Source of the DNA: Solimonas flava DSM 18980
Lineage (GTDB): Bacteria; Pseudomonadota; Gammaproteobacteria; Nevskiales; Nevskiaceae
Reading direction: 5' to 3'
Length of the DNA stretch: 64,000 nucleotides
Assembly: GCF_000426685.1 (NCBI RefSeq)
Contig: NZ_AUFV01000001.1
Coordinates: 547,957-611,956 of the forward strand
Part shown: in pieces, positions 15,877-27,943 of the stretch
Position numbering within the stretch: the first letter of the stretch is position 1
How the letters are laid out: every line of letters begins with the position of its first letter
Position numbers and translations under genes: made by a program
The notes under the pieces: generated by a model
Database searches by the model: none
Told to the model about the DNA's origin: nothing
What the model saw: the letters and a program-made list of their open reading frames with translations, nothing else

Positions 15877-18309
15877 ATGGGCCGTAGGGATTTCACGTTC
15901 CGCAAGAAGACCGGACTGTTCACCACGCAGGCCGCCGCGCTGGCCTTTCTCGCCGGAACGCAGGCCGCGCGTGCGCAGGACACGGCGCCGGCGGCGGCCG
16001 GGGCCGCGCCCGCCGACGACGCGATCGCCGAGGTCATCGTCACCGCCACCAAGCGCGCGACCTCGCTGCAGGACACGCCGGTCGCCGTCACCGCACTCGA
16101 TGCGCAGGCCCTCGCCGACGCCCACGTACAGACCGTGCAGGACGTGGTGCATCTCGTGCCGAGCTTCCAGGCGACGACCCAGGGCGACCACGGCGTCATC
16201 ACGATGACGATGCGCGGCATCGGCAACGACAGCGCCAAGACCGAGTACGCCGACCCGGAGGTCGCGATCTTCGTCGACGGCATCTACTCGCCGCGCGCCG
16301 AGGGCGCCACCTCGCTGCTGTTCGACATGGGCGCGATCGAAGTGCTGCGCGGGCCGCAGGGCACGCTGTGGGGCCGCAACTCGACGGTCGGCGCGGTCAA
16401 CATGCAGACCGCCAAGCCGGTGCTCGGCCAGACCTCGGCCTCGCTCGAAGGCGGCATCGGCGACTATGCCCGCTTCGGCGCGCGCGGCGCACTGAATCTG
16501 CCGCTGGCCGACACGCTGGCGGTGCGCCTGGCCTTCGTGCACGAACAGCACGACGGCTACGTCGACTACCAGGCGCCGAAGCTGCCGAGCCTCGCCGAGC
16601 AGCAGGCCGCCTACGCCGCCAGCGGCGGCACCAAGCCGTTCGAACCGATCAACCCGAACCTGTTCGTGCAGGGCGGCGACAAGTACAACGCGCAGAATCA
16701 GAGCGCGCTGCGCGTCAGCGCGCTCTGGCAGCCGCTCGACCGGCTGAGCTGGACGCTGTCGTATGAGTACTTCGTCGACCGCGGCACGCCGAACATGAAC
16801 CTGATGCAAACGCCGCGCGCCGGCCAGGACCGCTGGTCGGCGCTGATCGACACCGCGCCCTACGTCGACCGCGACGTGACCACGCTGCGCAGCCGCGTCG
16901 ACTACACGATCAGCGACTATCTCGAGTTCGCCTACATCGCCGGCTTCTCGCGCTACTCCGGCCAGTCGACGTTCGATCAGGACGGCGGCGCGCTGGCGCC
17001 GACCAGCTTCGCCAGCGGCGCCACCTTCCAGGAGGACCGCACCAACTGGTCGACGTACAAGAACCAGAGCCACGAACTGCAGCTGCAGTCGCGCGGCCGG
17101 CATACCGTCGACTGGATCCTCGGTCTCTACTACGCCGCCGAGGACAACGGCATCCGCTTCGACATCCCGATCTTCAATGGCACCCAGCAGGGCACGGTGT
17201 CGTGGCAGGGCTCGTTCATCCAGCCGAAGGAGACGGTCGATTCGAAGGCCGTGTTCGGTCAGGCGACCTGGAACCTGACGGACGCCCTGCACCTGACCGG
17301 CGGCCTGCGCTACACCGCCGACGACCGCAAGAACGAAGGCGGCACCAACAACGGCTGGGATCCGGCCAACAATCCGCCGGCGCTCGGCGAAGTGCCGATC
17401 GACCCGAGCACCGACCCGCGCGCCCCGGGCTCGGGCTTCACCACCTACCAGCACAACGACGGCCACTACAGCGGCAACAAGCTGACCTGGCTGACGCGCG
17501 TGTCCTACGACTTCAGCAAGGACTTCCTCGGCTACGCCAGCGTCTCGACCGGCTACAAGTCCGGCGGCCTGCAGGACGGCGGCCGCGAGTACGGGCCGGA
17601 AGAACTGACGAACTACGAGCTCGGCATCAAGAACACCTTCTTCGGCGGCAAGCTCACGTGGAACAACGCCGTCTACTACGAGGACTTCACCGACTTCCAG
17701 TTCAGCGCCCCGGTCACCAACCCCGACGGCACCCATTCGCTGGCGACCTCGAACGCCGAAGGCGCCAAGGTCTGGGGCATCGAATCCGAGCTCGCCGCCC
17801 GGATCACGCGCGACGATCGCGTGCAGCTGTCGATGGCCTATACGCACACCCAGCTCGGCGAGCTGATCGCCGGCAGTAACGACTACGCGCTGCCCGCCCC
17901 CTGCGTCGATCGCCACGGCAATCCCGTCGCCGGCGTCAGCAGCTGCCTCGACGTCACCGACAACGAGCTGCCGCACGCGCCGAGCTTTGCCGCGCAGCTG
18001 ATGTACGAGCACAAGTTCCATCTCGGCAACGGCGCGGTGCTGGCGCCGCGCGTCGCAGTCCACTACGAGACGGCGAGCTGGCTCAGCGTCTTCAATCTCG
18101 GCGAGGGTGACCGCCAGGACGCCTACACGCGCACCGATCTGGCGCTGCGCTACACGACGGCGGCGCAGCAGCCCTGGTATGTCGACGTCTACGTGCGCAA
18201 TGTCGAGGACGACGACGTCAAGACCAGCGCCCAGAACGCCTTCGGGGTCTGGCAGGCGCAATACCTGCCGCCGCGGACCTTCGGCGCCAACTTCGGCATC
18301 GAGTTCTAG
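15877..18309 (+). CDS. TonB-dependent outer-membrane receptor
   Basis: An 810-residue TonB-dependent transporter. A signal peptide ends near ARAQD; a TonB-box-like AEVIVTATKR follows, then the plug (LQDTPVAVTALDAQAL to about residue 165, with IEVLRGPQGTLWGRNSTVGAVN), and a 22-strand barrel ending in Phe (FGANFGIEF). This is the carbohydrate-type receptor class common in Xanthomonadales and Caulobacterales. The ATG at 15877 is preceded by GAGAGGAG; upstream codons in frame are antisense to the halogenase. Position next to the LacI operator and GH3/porter genes indicates uptake of an oligosaccharide, probably a beta-glucoside. Confidence 0.95.
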   Translation: MGRRDFTFRKKTGLFTTQAAALAFLAGTQAARAQDTAPAAAGAAPADDAIAEVIVTATKRATSLQDTPVAVTALDAQALADAHVQTVQDVVHLVPSFQATTQGDHGVITMTMRGIGNDSAKTEYADPEVAIFVDGIYSPRAEGATSLLFDMGAIEVLRGPQGTLWGRNSTVGAVNMQTAKPVLGQTSASLEGGIGDYARFGARGALNLPLADTLAVRLAFVHEQHDGYVDYQAPKLPSLAEQQAAYAASGGTKPFEPINPNLFVQGGDKYNAQNQSALRVSALWQPLDRLSWTLSYEYFVDRGTPNMNLMQTPRAGQDRWSALIDTAPYVDRDVTTLRSRVDYTISDYLEFAYIAGFSRYSGQSTFDQDGGALAPTSFASGATFQEDRTNWSTYKNQSHELQLQSRGRHTVDWILGLYYAAEDNGIRFDIPIFNGTQQGTVSWQGSFIQPKETVDSKAVFGQATWNLTDALHLTGGLRYTADDRKNEGGTNNGWDPANNPPALGEVPIDPSTDPRAPGSGFTTYQHNDGHYSGNKLTWLTRVSYDFSKDFLGYASVSTGYKSGGLQDGGREYGPEELTNYELGIKNTFFGGKLTWNNAVYYEDFTDFQFSAPVTNPDGTHSLATSNAEGAKVWGIESELAARITRDDRVQLSMAYTHTQLGELIAGSNDYALPAPCVDRHGNPVAGVSSCLDVTDNELPHAPSFAAQLMYEHKFHLGNGAVLAPRVAVHYETASWLSVFNLGEGDRQDAYTRTDLALRYTTAAQQPWYVDVYVRNVEDDDVKTSAQNAFGVWQAQYLPPRTFGANFGIEF

Positions 18310-18350
18310 CCCGCGGCATCGGGTCCCGGCACGGGATCACCGTGCGGCAA

Positions 18351-18378
18351 CGGCACCCCGGTTCCGGCCGGGGTGCCG
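18351..18378. terminator. Hairpin between convergent TonB receptor and lacI genes
   Basis: A perfect 11-bp GC-rich stem (CGGCACCCCGG, 18351-18361, with 18368-18378) and 6-nt loop lies between the two convergent genes. No T-run follows on either side, so it may be a weak or factor-assisted terminator. Confidence 0.5.
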
Positions 18379-18382
18379 TCGT

Positions 18383-19423
18383 TCAGGCCGGCGGCGCGGT
18401 CGAACGGCGCAGACAGATCTCGTAGGCAAGCCGGTGTCGCGGCGGCGTCTCGCCGGCTTCGCCGCCGCGCTTCGGATCGGCCCGCGTCAGCAGCAGCTCG
18501 GTCGCGGTTTCGGCCATTTGCGCGATCGGCTGACGGACTGTCGTCAGCGGCGGCCAGACCACGCCGGCGATCGGTGCATCGTCGAAGCCGACCACCGACA
18601 GCTCGGCCGGCACGCGCAGGCCGGCCTCGTGCGCAACGGCGATCGCCGCCGCCGCCATGTCGTCGTTGCCGGCGAACACCGCGCTCGGCCGCTGGCCGCC
18701 GAGCAGCAGGCCACGCGCCGCCGCGAGCCCCGAGGCATAAGAGAAATCGCCCTGGCCGATGAACGCGGGCTGCAGTTCGAGGCCGTGCTCGCGCAGGGCC
18801 CGGCAGAAGCCGTCGTAGCGCAGGCGCGCCGCGGCATGGCCAGGGTCGCCCTTGATGAAACCGATGCGGCGGTGGCCGAGGCCGATCAGATGCGTGGTCA
18901 GCTCGTAGGCCGCCGCCTCGTCGTCGATCTCGACGAACGGCGAGACGTCGTCGTGACGGTCCGGCGCGATGCGCACGTACGGCACGCCGGCCTCGCGCAG
19001 CACGCGCAGCACATCGGCATGGTCGGTGATCGGCGGCGTCAGCACGACACCATCGAGGCGCAGCTGGGTGACCAGCGCCGCGGTGCGTTCGGCGACGTCG
19101 GGCGCCGCGGCGTCGATCTGCTCGACCAGCAGGTGATAGCCGGCGGCGCGGCAGCGGTCGAGGATGCCGACTTCGACGCGGTGCGCGTAGTCGCCGCCGG
19201 CATCGCCGAACAGATAGCCGACCAGATACGAGCGCTGCCCGGCGAGACTGCGCGCCGAGAAGTTCGGCCGATAACCGAGCTGCGTCGTCGCGCGCAGCAC
19301 GCGCTCGCGCACCTCGTCGCGAACGTTCGGCTCCTTGTTGATGACACGTGAAACGGTCTTGATCGAAACCCCGGCGAGGCGGGCCACATCGTTGATCGTC
19401 GGTTTGCGGTCGCCTGGCTTCAT
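18383..19423 (-). CDS. LacI-family transcriptional repressor
   Basis: A 346-residue LacI/GalR regulator. The helix-turn-helix and hinge are at the N-terminus (TINDVARLAGVSIKTVSRVI, then YRPNFSARSLAG) and the sugar-binding domain follows (YLVGYLFGDAGGDYAHRVE, AVFAGNDDMAAAAI, LSVVGFDDAPIA, LTTVRQPI). A GTG start at 19450 is possible, but the ATG at 19423 has AAGGGAAGG in front and gives the usual distance to the HTH. It is divergent from the GPH symporter and convergent with the TonB receptor. It is the obvious candidate to bind the palindromes at 9280 and 15764. The inducer is unknown. Confidence 0.95.
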   Translation of the reverse strand: MKPGDRKPTINDVARLAGVSIKTVSRVINKEPNVRDEVRERVLRATTQLGYRPNFSARSLAGQRSYLVGYLFGDAGGDYAHRVEVGILDRCRAAGYHLLVEQIDAAAPDVAERTAALVTQLRLDGVVLTPPITDHADVLRVLREAGVPYVRIAPDRHDDVSPFVEIDDEAAAYELTTHLIGLGHRRIGFIKGDPGHAAARLRYDGFCRALREHGLELQPAFIGQGDFSYASGLAAARGLLLGGQRPSAVFAGNDDMAAAAIAVAHEAGLRVPAELSVVGFDDAPIAGVVWPPLTTVRQPIAQMAETATELLLTRADPKRGGEAGETPPRHRLAYEICLRRSTAPPA

Positions 19424-19462
19424 CGCCTTCCCTTCGCGCTGTCGCGCCACGTCTGTCCGCTA

Positions 19463-19476
19463 TGGTAGCGCTGCGG
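19463..19476. promoter_or_regulatory. Possible weak LacI operator between lacI and GPH symporter
   Basis: TGGTAGCGCTGCGG keeps the central AGCGCT and is partly symmetric; it matches the stronger operators at 9 of 14 positions. It sits between the two divergent genes, where autoregulation is expected. The match alone is not strong. Confidence 0.35.
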
Positions 19477-19558
19477 AAGTTTCAGGGCCCGGCGTCGCGT
19501 GCGAGACTGCGCCAGCGTCGCCGACCGTTGTCCGCCGATGACCGTTCCAGGGGAGACC

Positions 19559-20944
19559 ATGCCGCAGCCGCCGCCCGCCAGCGCCCGTGCGCGCCACCGC
19601 TTGCCGCTGCGCGAGCGGCTCGGTTTCGCGATCGGCGACTTCGGCCTCAACCTGTACTGGCAGGGCCTCGGCCTGTTCCTGATCTTCTTCTATACCGACG
19701 TGCTCGGCATTCCGGTGGCCTGGGCCGGCCTGTCGTTCTTCGTCGCATCGCTGTGGGACTGTGTCAGCGATCCCTTGATGGGCGTCGTCGCCGACCGCGT
19801 GCGCGGCCGCCTCGGCAACTACCGCAGCTTCCTGCTGTACGGTTCGGTGCCGCTGGCGCTGGCGTTCGCGCTCGCATTCTCCGGTCCGGCGCTGCCGCTG
19901 CCCTGGCTCGTCGCCTACACGCTCGTCACGCACATCGTCGTGCGCACGCTCTATACGGCGGTCGCCATTCCGTACAGCTCGCTGTCGGTCGCGATCACCG
20001 AGGACAGCGACGAGCGCACCGCGCTGACCGGCCTGCGCATGCAGCTGGCCTTCCTCGGCGGCGCCGCGGTCGCCTACCTGCTGCCGAGCCTGGCGGCGGC
20101 GTTCGGTGCCGGCCCTGGCGCGTACACCGCGGCGGCGATGCTGATCGGCGTATTGGCGACGGCCAGCTTCGTCGCCTGCTTCGCGACCGTCCATGAGCGC
20201 CCGCGTGCCGCGGTCAGCGCGGCGCACGCCCGCACCTTCGTGCCGGACGCCCTCGCCTTCCTGCGCGTGGTCCGCGCCAGCCCGCCGCTGCTGCGCCTGC
20301 TCGCCGGCAAGTTCGTGATCTCGCTGACCCTGACGCTGCACACGCGCACGCTGGTGTATTTCTTCAAGTACGTGCTCGGCGCCGAAGCGCTGATTCCTTA
20401 CGCGGTGCCGCTGCTGACGGCGGTCAGCGTCGTCAGCGCGCCGCTTTGGGTCTGGATCATCCGGCGCACGAGCAAGCGCGCCGGATGGCTGTTCGGCAGC
20501 GTCGCCACCGCGCTGTTCGCCCTGCCGCTCGCCCTGCCGGCGCCACTGCCGCTGCCGCTGTCGATCGCGCTGCTGACGGCGGTGGCGATCAGCATGACCT
20601 CGCACGCCGTCTGCTTCTGGGCGATGCTGCCCGATACCGTCGAGTACAACGAATGGCGCTTTGGTCGGCGCGACGAGGCCAAGGTCTTCGGCATCGCCTC
20701 GTTCACGCAGAAAATCGCGATCGGCCTGTCGGCACTGCTGCTCGGCCAGCTGTTCGACGCCAGCGGCTTCGTCGCCAACCAGGCGCAGCAGGCCGGCGCC
20801 CTGCAGGCGATCCGCGGCAGCATCGCACTGATCCCGGCGGCCGGCGCGCTGCTGTCGATGGTCGCGCTGTGGGGCTACCGGCTCGATCGCCAGGCGCACC
20901 GCGACATCGTCCGCGCGCTGCTCGAACGCCGCGCGGCGGGCTGA
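19559..20944 (+). CDS. GPH-family sugar:cation symporter (MelB-like MFS)
   Basis: A 461-residue, 12-helix transporter of the glycoside-pentoside-hexuronide:cation symporter group. Typical features are [20 protein letters not shown] in helix 1, [18 protein letters not shown] (helix 2 with the cation-site Asp) and [15 protein letters not shown]. It may bring a beta-glucoside into the cytoplasm. Starts at 19499 (GTG), 19538 and 19559 are possible; 19559 has AGGGGAG close upstream (3-nt spacing, a little short). Divergent from lacI and thus probably part of the same sugar regulon. Confidence 0.88.
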   Translation: MPQPPPASARARHRLPLRERLGFAIGDFGLNLYWQGLGLFLIFFYTDVLGIPVAWAGLSFFVASLWDCVSDPLMGVVADRVRGRLGNYRSFLLYGSVPLALAFALAFSGPALPLPWLVAYTLVTHIVVRTLYTAVAIPYSSLSVAITEDSDERTALTGLRMQLAFLGGAAVAYLLPSLAAAFGAGPGAYTAAAMLIGVLATASFVACFATVHERPRAAVSAAHARTFVPDALAFLRVVRASPPLLRLLAGKFVISLTLTLHTRTLVYFFKYVLGAEALIPYAVPLLTAVSVVSAPLWVWIIRRTSKRAGWLFGSVATALFALPLALPAPLPLPLSIALLTAVAISMTSHAVCFWAMLPDTVEYNEWRFGRRDEAKVFGIASFTQKIAIGLSALLLGQLFDASGFVANQAQQAGALQAIRGSIALIPAAGALLSMVALWGYRLDRQAHRDIVRALLERRAAG

Positions 20945-21013
20945 AACGGCCGTGGCGGCAGCGCATCCGCCGCCGCCCGTGCGCTTCAAACCGCGCTCCG
21001 CGAAAGCGTCCGA

Positions 21014-21022
21014 TGCTACAAT
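21014..21022 (+). promoter_or_regulatory. Extended -10 promoter candidate for acnB
   Basis: TGCTACAAT is an extended -10 element (TGnTACAAT) about 105 bp before acnB. No good -35 is visible at 17 bp. This is the only reasonable promoter seen in the 182-bp gap. Confidence 0.35.
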
Positions 21023-21126
21023 GGCGGTCGCGGCGCGCAGCGCCCCGTGAGCCCCAGCGTTGCGGATTCCAGGGTGATGGCGCGGCCGCAGATCCCCGTT
21101 CTTTCGAAACCGGACCGCCAAACACC

Positions 21127-23721
21127 ATGCTGCAAGCCTATCGCCAACACGCTGCCGAGCGCGCCGCTCTCGGCATTCCGCCGCTGCCGCTGACCGCGCA
21201 GCAGACCGCCGACCTGATCGAGCTGATCAAGAACCCGCCGGCGGGCGAAGAGGCTTTCCTGCTGGACCTGCTGACGCACCGCGTGCCGCCGGGCGTCGAT
21301 GACGCCGCCAAGGTCAAGGCCTCGTTCCTCGCCGCCGTCGCCCACGGCGACCTCAAGGTCGGCCTGATCTCGCGCGCCAAGGCCACCGAGCTGCTCGGCA
21401 CGATGGTCGGCGGCTACAACGTCAAGCCCCTGATCGACCTGCTGACCGATGCCGAAGTCGGCACCGTCGCCGCCGAGGCGCTGAAGAAGACGCTGCTGAT
21501 GTTCGACTTCTTCCACGATGTGGCCGAACTCGCCAAGGCCGGCAATGCCAACGCCAAGGCTGTGATCCAGTCCTGGGCCGACGCCGAGTGGTTCACCAGC
21601 CGCCCGGAAGTTGCCAAGAAGATCACCGTCACCGTGTTCAAGGTGCCGGGCGAAACCAATACCGATGACCTGTCGCCGGCGCCCGATGCCTGGAGCCGCC
21701 CGGACATCCCGCTGCACTACCTCGCGATGCTGAAGATGGTCCGCCCGGACGCCGCCTTCAAGCCGGAAGAAGAAGGCAAGCGCGGCCCGATCCAGTTCAT
21801 CGAAGACCTCAAGAAGAAGGGCAACGTCGTTGCCTACGTCGGCGACGTGGTCGGCACCGGCTCGTCGCGCAAGTCGGCAACCAACAGCGTGATCTGGGCG
21901 ACCGGCGAAGACATCCCGTTCGTGCCGAACAAGCGCTTCGGCGGCGTGACGCTCGGCGGCAAGATCGCGCCGATCTTCTTCAACACGCAGGAAGACTCGG
22001 GCTCGCTGCCGATCGAAGTCGACGTTTCCAAGTTTGAAATGGGCGATGTCCTCGACATCTTCCCGTACGAAGGCAAGATCGAGAAGAACGGCGCGGTTGC
22101 CGCCAACTTCGAACTCAAGAGCCCGGTGCTGCTTGATGAAGTGCGCGCCGGCGGCCGCATCAACCTCATCATCGGCCGCTCGCTGACCGCCAAGGCCCGC
22201 GAGTACCTCGGCCTGCCCGCTTCGACCCTGTTCCGCCTGCCCGCTTCGCCGAAGGACACTGGCAAGGGCTACACGCTGGCGCAGAAGATGGTCGGCCGCG
22301 CCTGCGGCCTGCCGGAAGGCCAGGGCATCCGCCCGGGCACCTACTGCGAACCGAAGATGACCACGGTCGGCTCGCAGGACACCACCGGTCCGATGACGCG
22401 CGACGAACTCAAGGACCTCGCCTGCCTCGGCTTCTCCGCCGATCTGGTCATGCAGTCCTTCTGCCACACCGCCGCCTATCCGAAGCCGGTCGACGTCAAG
22501 ACCCATCGCGAACTGCCGGCGTTCATCTCGAACCGCGGCGGCGTGGCACTGCGCCCGGGCGACGGCGTCATCCACTCCTGGCTGAACCGCCTGCTGCTGC
22601 CGGACACCGTCGGTACCGGCGGTGACTCGCACACCCGCTTCCCGATCGGCATCTCGTTCCCGGCCGGCTCGGGCCTGGTCGCCTTTGCGGCCGCGACCGG
22701 CGTGATGCCGCTCGATATGCCGGAATCGGTGCTGGTCCGCTTCAAGGGTGAGATGCAGCCGGGCGTGACGCTGCGCGACCTCGTGCACGCGATCCCGCTG
22801 TACGCGATCAAGGCGGGCCTGCTGACCGTCGCCAAGGCCGGCAAGAAGAACATCTTCTCGGGCCGCGTGCTCGAGATCGAAGGTCTGCCGGACCTCAAGG
22901 TCGAACAGGCGTTCGAGCTCTCCGACGCCTCGGCCGAACGCTCGGCCGCCGGTTGCACGATCAAGCTCAACCAGGCGCCGATCATCGAGTACATGAACTC
23001 GAACATCGTGCTGATGAAGAACATGATCGCCGACGGCTACAAGGATGCGCGCACGCTGGAACGCCGCATCAAGGCGATGGAAGCCTGGCTCGCCAATCCG
23101 CAGCTGCTCGAAGCCGACAAGGACGCCGAGTACGCGGCCGTCATCGACATCGACCTCGCCGACATCAAGGAGCCGATCGTCTGCTGCCCGAACGATCCGG
23201 ACGACGCCAAGTTCCTGTCCGAAGTGGCCGGCACCAAGATCGACGAGGCCTTCATCGGCTCGTGCATGACCAACATCGGCCACTTCCGCGCCGCCGGCCG
23301 TCTGCTCGAAGGCAAGAAGGACATCCCGGTGCGCCTGTGGGTGGCCCCGCCGACCAAGATGGATGCGGCGAAGCTCACCCAGGAAGGCGTCTACAACACC
23401 TTCGGCACCGCCGGTGCGCGCACCGAAATGCCGGGCTGCTCGCTGTGCATGGGCAACCAGGCGCAGATGAAGGAAGGCGCCACGGCGATCTCGACCTCGA
23501 CCCGCAACTTCCCGAACCGCCTGGGCAAGAACACCAACGTGTTCCTCGGCTCGGCGGAACTCGCGGCGATCGCCTCGAAGATGGGCAAGCTGCCGACGCG
23601 CGAGGAGTACCTCGCCGAGATGGGCATCGTCGACAAGAACGCCGACAAGATCTACCAGTACCTGAACTTCGACAAGATCGAAGAGTACGCGGAGACGGCC
23701 AAGTCGGTGGAAGTAGCCTAA
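21127..23721 (+). CDS. acnB: Aconitate hydratase B
   Basis: AcnB interconverts citrate and isocitrate in the TCA cycle with a [4Fe-4S] cluster. The 864-residue protein has the AcnB-specific N-terminal HEAT-like domain ([20 protein letters not shown]), the swivel domain, and C-terminal cluster ligands in [16 protein letters not shown] and [13 protein letters not shown]. Length equals the family norm. The ATG at 21127 matches the usual N-terminus, although the frame is open upstream. Followed by a hairpin, a terminator and then acnA on the same strand. Confidence 0.98.
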   Translation: MLQAYRQHAAERAALGIPPLPLTAQQTADLIELIKNPPAGEEAFLLDLLTHRVPPGVDDAAKVKASFLAAVAHGDLKVGLISRAKATELLGTMVGGYNVKPLIDLLTDAEVGTVAAEALKKTLLMFDFFHDVAELAKAGNANAKAVIQSWADAEWFTSRPEVAKKITVTVFKVPGETNTDDLSPAPDAWSRPDIPLHYLAMLKMVRPDAAFKPEEEGKRGPIQFIEDLKKKGNVVAYVGDVVGTGSSRKSATNSVIWATGEDIPFVPNKRFGGVTLGGKIAPIFFNTQEDSGSLPIEVDVSKFEMGDVLDIFPYEGKIEKNGAVAANFELKSPVLLDEVRAGGRINLIIGRSLTAKAREYLGLPASTLFRLPASPKDTGKGYTLAQKMVGRACGLPEGQGIRPGTYCEPKMTTVGSQDTTGPMTRDELKDLACLGFSADLVMQSFCHTAAYPKPVDVKTHRELPAFISNRGGVALRPGDGVIHSWLNRLLLPDTVGTGGDSHTRFPIGISFPAGSGLVAFAAATGVMPLDMPESVLVRFKGEMQPGVTLRDLVHAIPLYAIKAGLLTVAKAGKKNIFSGRVLEIEGLPDLKVEQAFELSDASAERSAAGCTIKLNQAPIIEYMNSNIVLMKNMIADGYKDARTLERRIKAMEAWLANPQLLEADKDAEYAAVIDIDLADIKEPIVCCPNDPDDAKFLSEVAGTKIDEAFIGSCMTNIGHFRAAGRLLEGKKDIPVRLWVAPPTKMDAAKLTQEGVYNTFGTAGARTEMPGCSLCMGNQAQMKEGATAISTSTRNFPNRLGKNTNVFLGSAELAAIASKMGKLPTREEYLAEMGIVDKNADKIYQYLNFDKIEEYAETAKSVEVA

Positions 23722-23737
23722 AGCTCCGCCCGTCGCG

Positions 23738-23767
23738 CATCGACGCCGTCTCCGTGCGGCGTCGATG
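23738..23767 (+). other. Perfect 11-bp hairpin after acnB
   Basis: CATCGACGCCG (23738-23748) pairs perfectly with 23757-23767 around an 8-nt loop TCTCCGTG, starting 17 bp after the acnB stop. There is no T-tract, so it is not a normal terminator; it may protect the 3' end of the mRNA or bind a protein. Confidence 0.6.
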
Positions 23768-23804
23768 TGGGACGCCGGTGCGAAATGCAGTACCCAAGCG
23801 GTTG

Positions 23805-23843
23805 AATGAGCCCGCCAGTGCAAACCGGCGGGCTCATTTTTTT
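23805..23843 (+). terminator. Rho-independent terminator between acnB and acnA
   Basis: A 12-bp stem (AATGAGCCCGCC with GGCGGGCTCATT), 10-nt loop and a run of seven T residues. It separates the two aconitase genes into different transcripts. Confidence 0.93.
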
Positions 23844-23871
23844 ACCGCCGCCGCGCAGGCTGCGCGATAAT
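23842..23871 (+). promoter_or_regulatory. Promoter candidate for acnA
   Basis: TTACCG, an 18-bp spacer and GATAAT (23866-23871) lie just after the acnB terminator and about 100 bp before acnA. The -10 is good and the -35 weak. Confidence 0.4.
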
Positions 23872-23969
23872 GGCGACGATCAGTGCATCCGAAGCTCGCC
23901 TCGCGAGACCTTCATGTCCAGCCACCGCTGCCTTTGCGGCATCCCGGCAGCCATACCGAGAAACGCGCC

Positions 23970-26636
<2,667 letters not shown>

Positions 26637-26691
26637 GGCTGCGACGGGTTACGCCGGATGGCGGCGCAAGCCGGCGCGGATGGCACGACGC

Positions 26692-26727
26692 AAGGCGGGA
26701 GGCGCATCGACGCCTCCCGCCTTTTTT
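26692..26727 (+). terminator. Rho-independent terminator after acnA
   Basis: A perfect 13-bp stem (AAGGCGGGAGGCG, 26692-26704, with 26711-26723) and CATCGA loop, ending in six T residues, 55 bp after the acnA stop. Confidence 0.95.
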
Positions 26728-26764
26728 CGTGTTCGTGCCCGGCCGGCCGGATCCGGCGCAGCGC

Positions 26765-27943
26765 TCAGCAGCCGCCGAAGCGGCGCGCGTAGACGTCGCG
26801 CCCGGTGGCGGGCGCATAGGCCTGCCAGGCGAAGGCCAGGCGCCCGGCCGGATCGGCGCCGACGCTGGCGAACAGCGTCGTGTACGGGCCAGGCGCCGCA
26901 TCGACGCGGAAGGCACCGCCGAGCGGCCGGCCCGCCACGCTCCAGCACTGCGCGTAGATCGCGTCGCCATGCGCGGCGACGACGATGCGGCCGTCCGCAT
27001 AGGCCAGCTCGGGAAAACGCAGCAGGCGCGGGTCGACACGCACCGGCTCCATCTGCGCGCTACCGCCGGCGTCGTAGGCACGCAGATAGACGCCGGTGTC
27101 CTGGAAGCCGTCGTCACCGGTTTCCCAGGCGATCGCGAAACGGCCATCGGCGTTCATCGCCACCTGCGGCCGGTCGACATCGCCGCCGCCGGCACGGCTG
27201 ACGCGAAAGCCCGGCCCGCGCGGCCGGCCGTCGGCGCCGTAGCGCCGCGCCCAGATGCTGTTGGCGCCGACGAACCAGGCGACCACGAAGTTGCCGGTCG
27301 CGTCGCTGGCCACGCTCGGCACGCGCACCTGAAACAGCGCGCTGTTGTAGATCGTGATCGGCGCGCCGTCGGCAAGACCGTCGCGCGTATAGCGCTGGGC
27401 GTTGACGTAGCGCGACTGCAGGCTGGCGCCGACGATCGCATCGCGGTCGACCCAGACAACGACGAACGCGCCGTTCGGCGCCATCGCCACGTCGAACTGC
27501 GCCGAGGTCGCACGGCCGGTCCCGTCGACGCGGAACTCCGGCCCGAGCGGCACGCCGTCCGCGCCGTAGCGGCGCGCGTACAGCGACAGGCCGACGCCGT
27601 GCTGCGCGTTGCTGAGCCAGGCAACGACGAAGCCGCCGTCGGCATCGGCGGCGACGCGCGGCGCGTACTGGCGGTTGCGCGTGGTGTCGTTGACGACGAA
27701 ACCGGCACCGAGCGCGGCGCCGTCGGCGGCGTAGCGGCGTGCGTAGACGTCGCCCGCCACCCCGCCCGCCTCGCTGCCGTCCCAGGCGATGACGAAGCGG
27801 CCGTCGCCGGCGCGCGCCAGCGCCGGTCGCTGCTGGTCGAAGGCCGTCGCGCCGTTGACGCGGAACTCGGCGCCCTGCGGCGCCGCGGCCTGCGCCATCG
27901 CCGCGCCGAACGCCGCGGCGAACACGAACAAGGTCCGGGTCAT
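26765..27943 (-). CDS. Secreted seven-repeat protein, probable beta-propeller
   Basis: A 392-residue protein with a signal peptide (MTRTLFVFAAAFGAAMAQA). The rest consists of about seven repeats of 45-55 residues with the pattern G-x-FVVAW, a variable stretch, then VYARRYGADGxPLGxxFRV. Seven such units would close a seven-bladed propeller; this fold is an inference. No catalytic motif is seen. It starts inside the stop of the upstream esterase gene (ATGA overlap), so the two are made together and may act together outside the cytoplasm. A longer open frame continuing upstream is the antisense-like shadow of the esterase and is not used. No family name can be given. Confidence 0.8.
   Translation of the reverse strand: MTRTLFVFAAAFGAAMAQAAAPQGAEFRVNGATAFDQQRPALARAGDGRFVIAWDGSEAGGVAGDVYARRYAADGAALGAGFVVNDTTRNRQYAPRVAADADGGFVVAWLSNAQHGVGLSLYARRYGADGVPLGPEFRVDGTGRATSAQFDVAMAPNGAFVVVWVDRDAIVGASLQSRYVNAQRYTRDGLADGAPITIYNSALFQVRVPSVASDATGNFVVAWFVGANSIWARRYGADGRPRGPGFRVSRAGGGDVDRPQVAMNADGRFAIAWETGDDGFQDTGVYLRAYDAGGSAQMEPVRVDPRLLRFPELAYADGRIVVAAHGDAIYAQCWSVAGRPLGGAFRVDAAPGPYTTLFASVGADPAGRLAFAWQAYAPATGRDVYARRFGGC

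Noticed and set aside
18107..19351. A 414-codon plus-strand frame over the lacI gene
   Set aside because: It begins in the TonB receptor in another frame and runs antisense to a complete LacI regulator.
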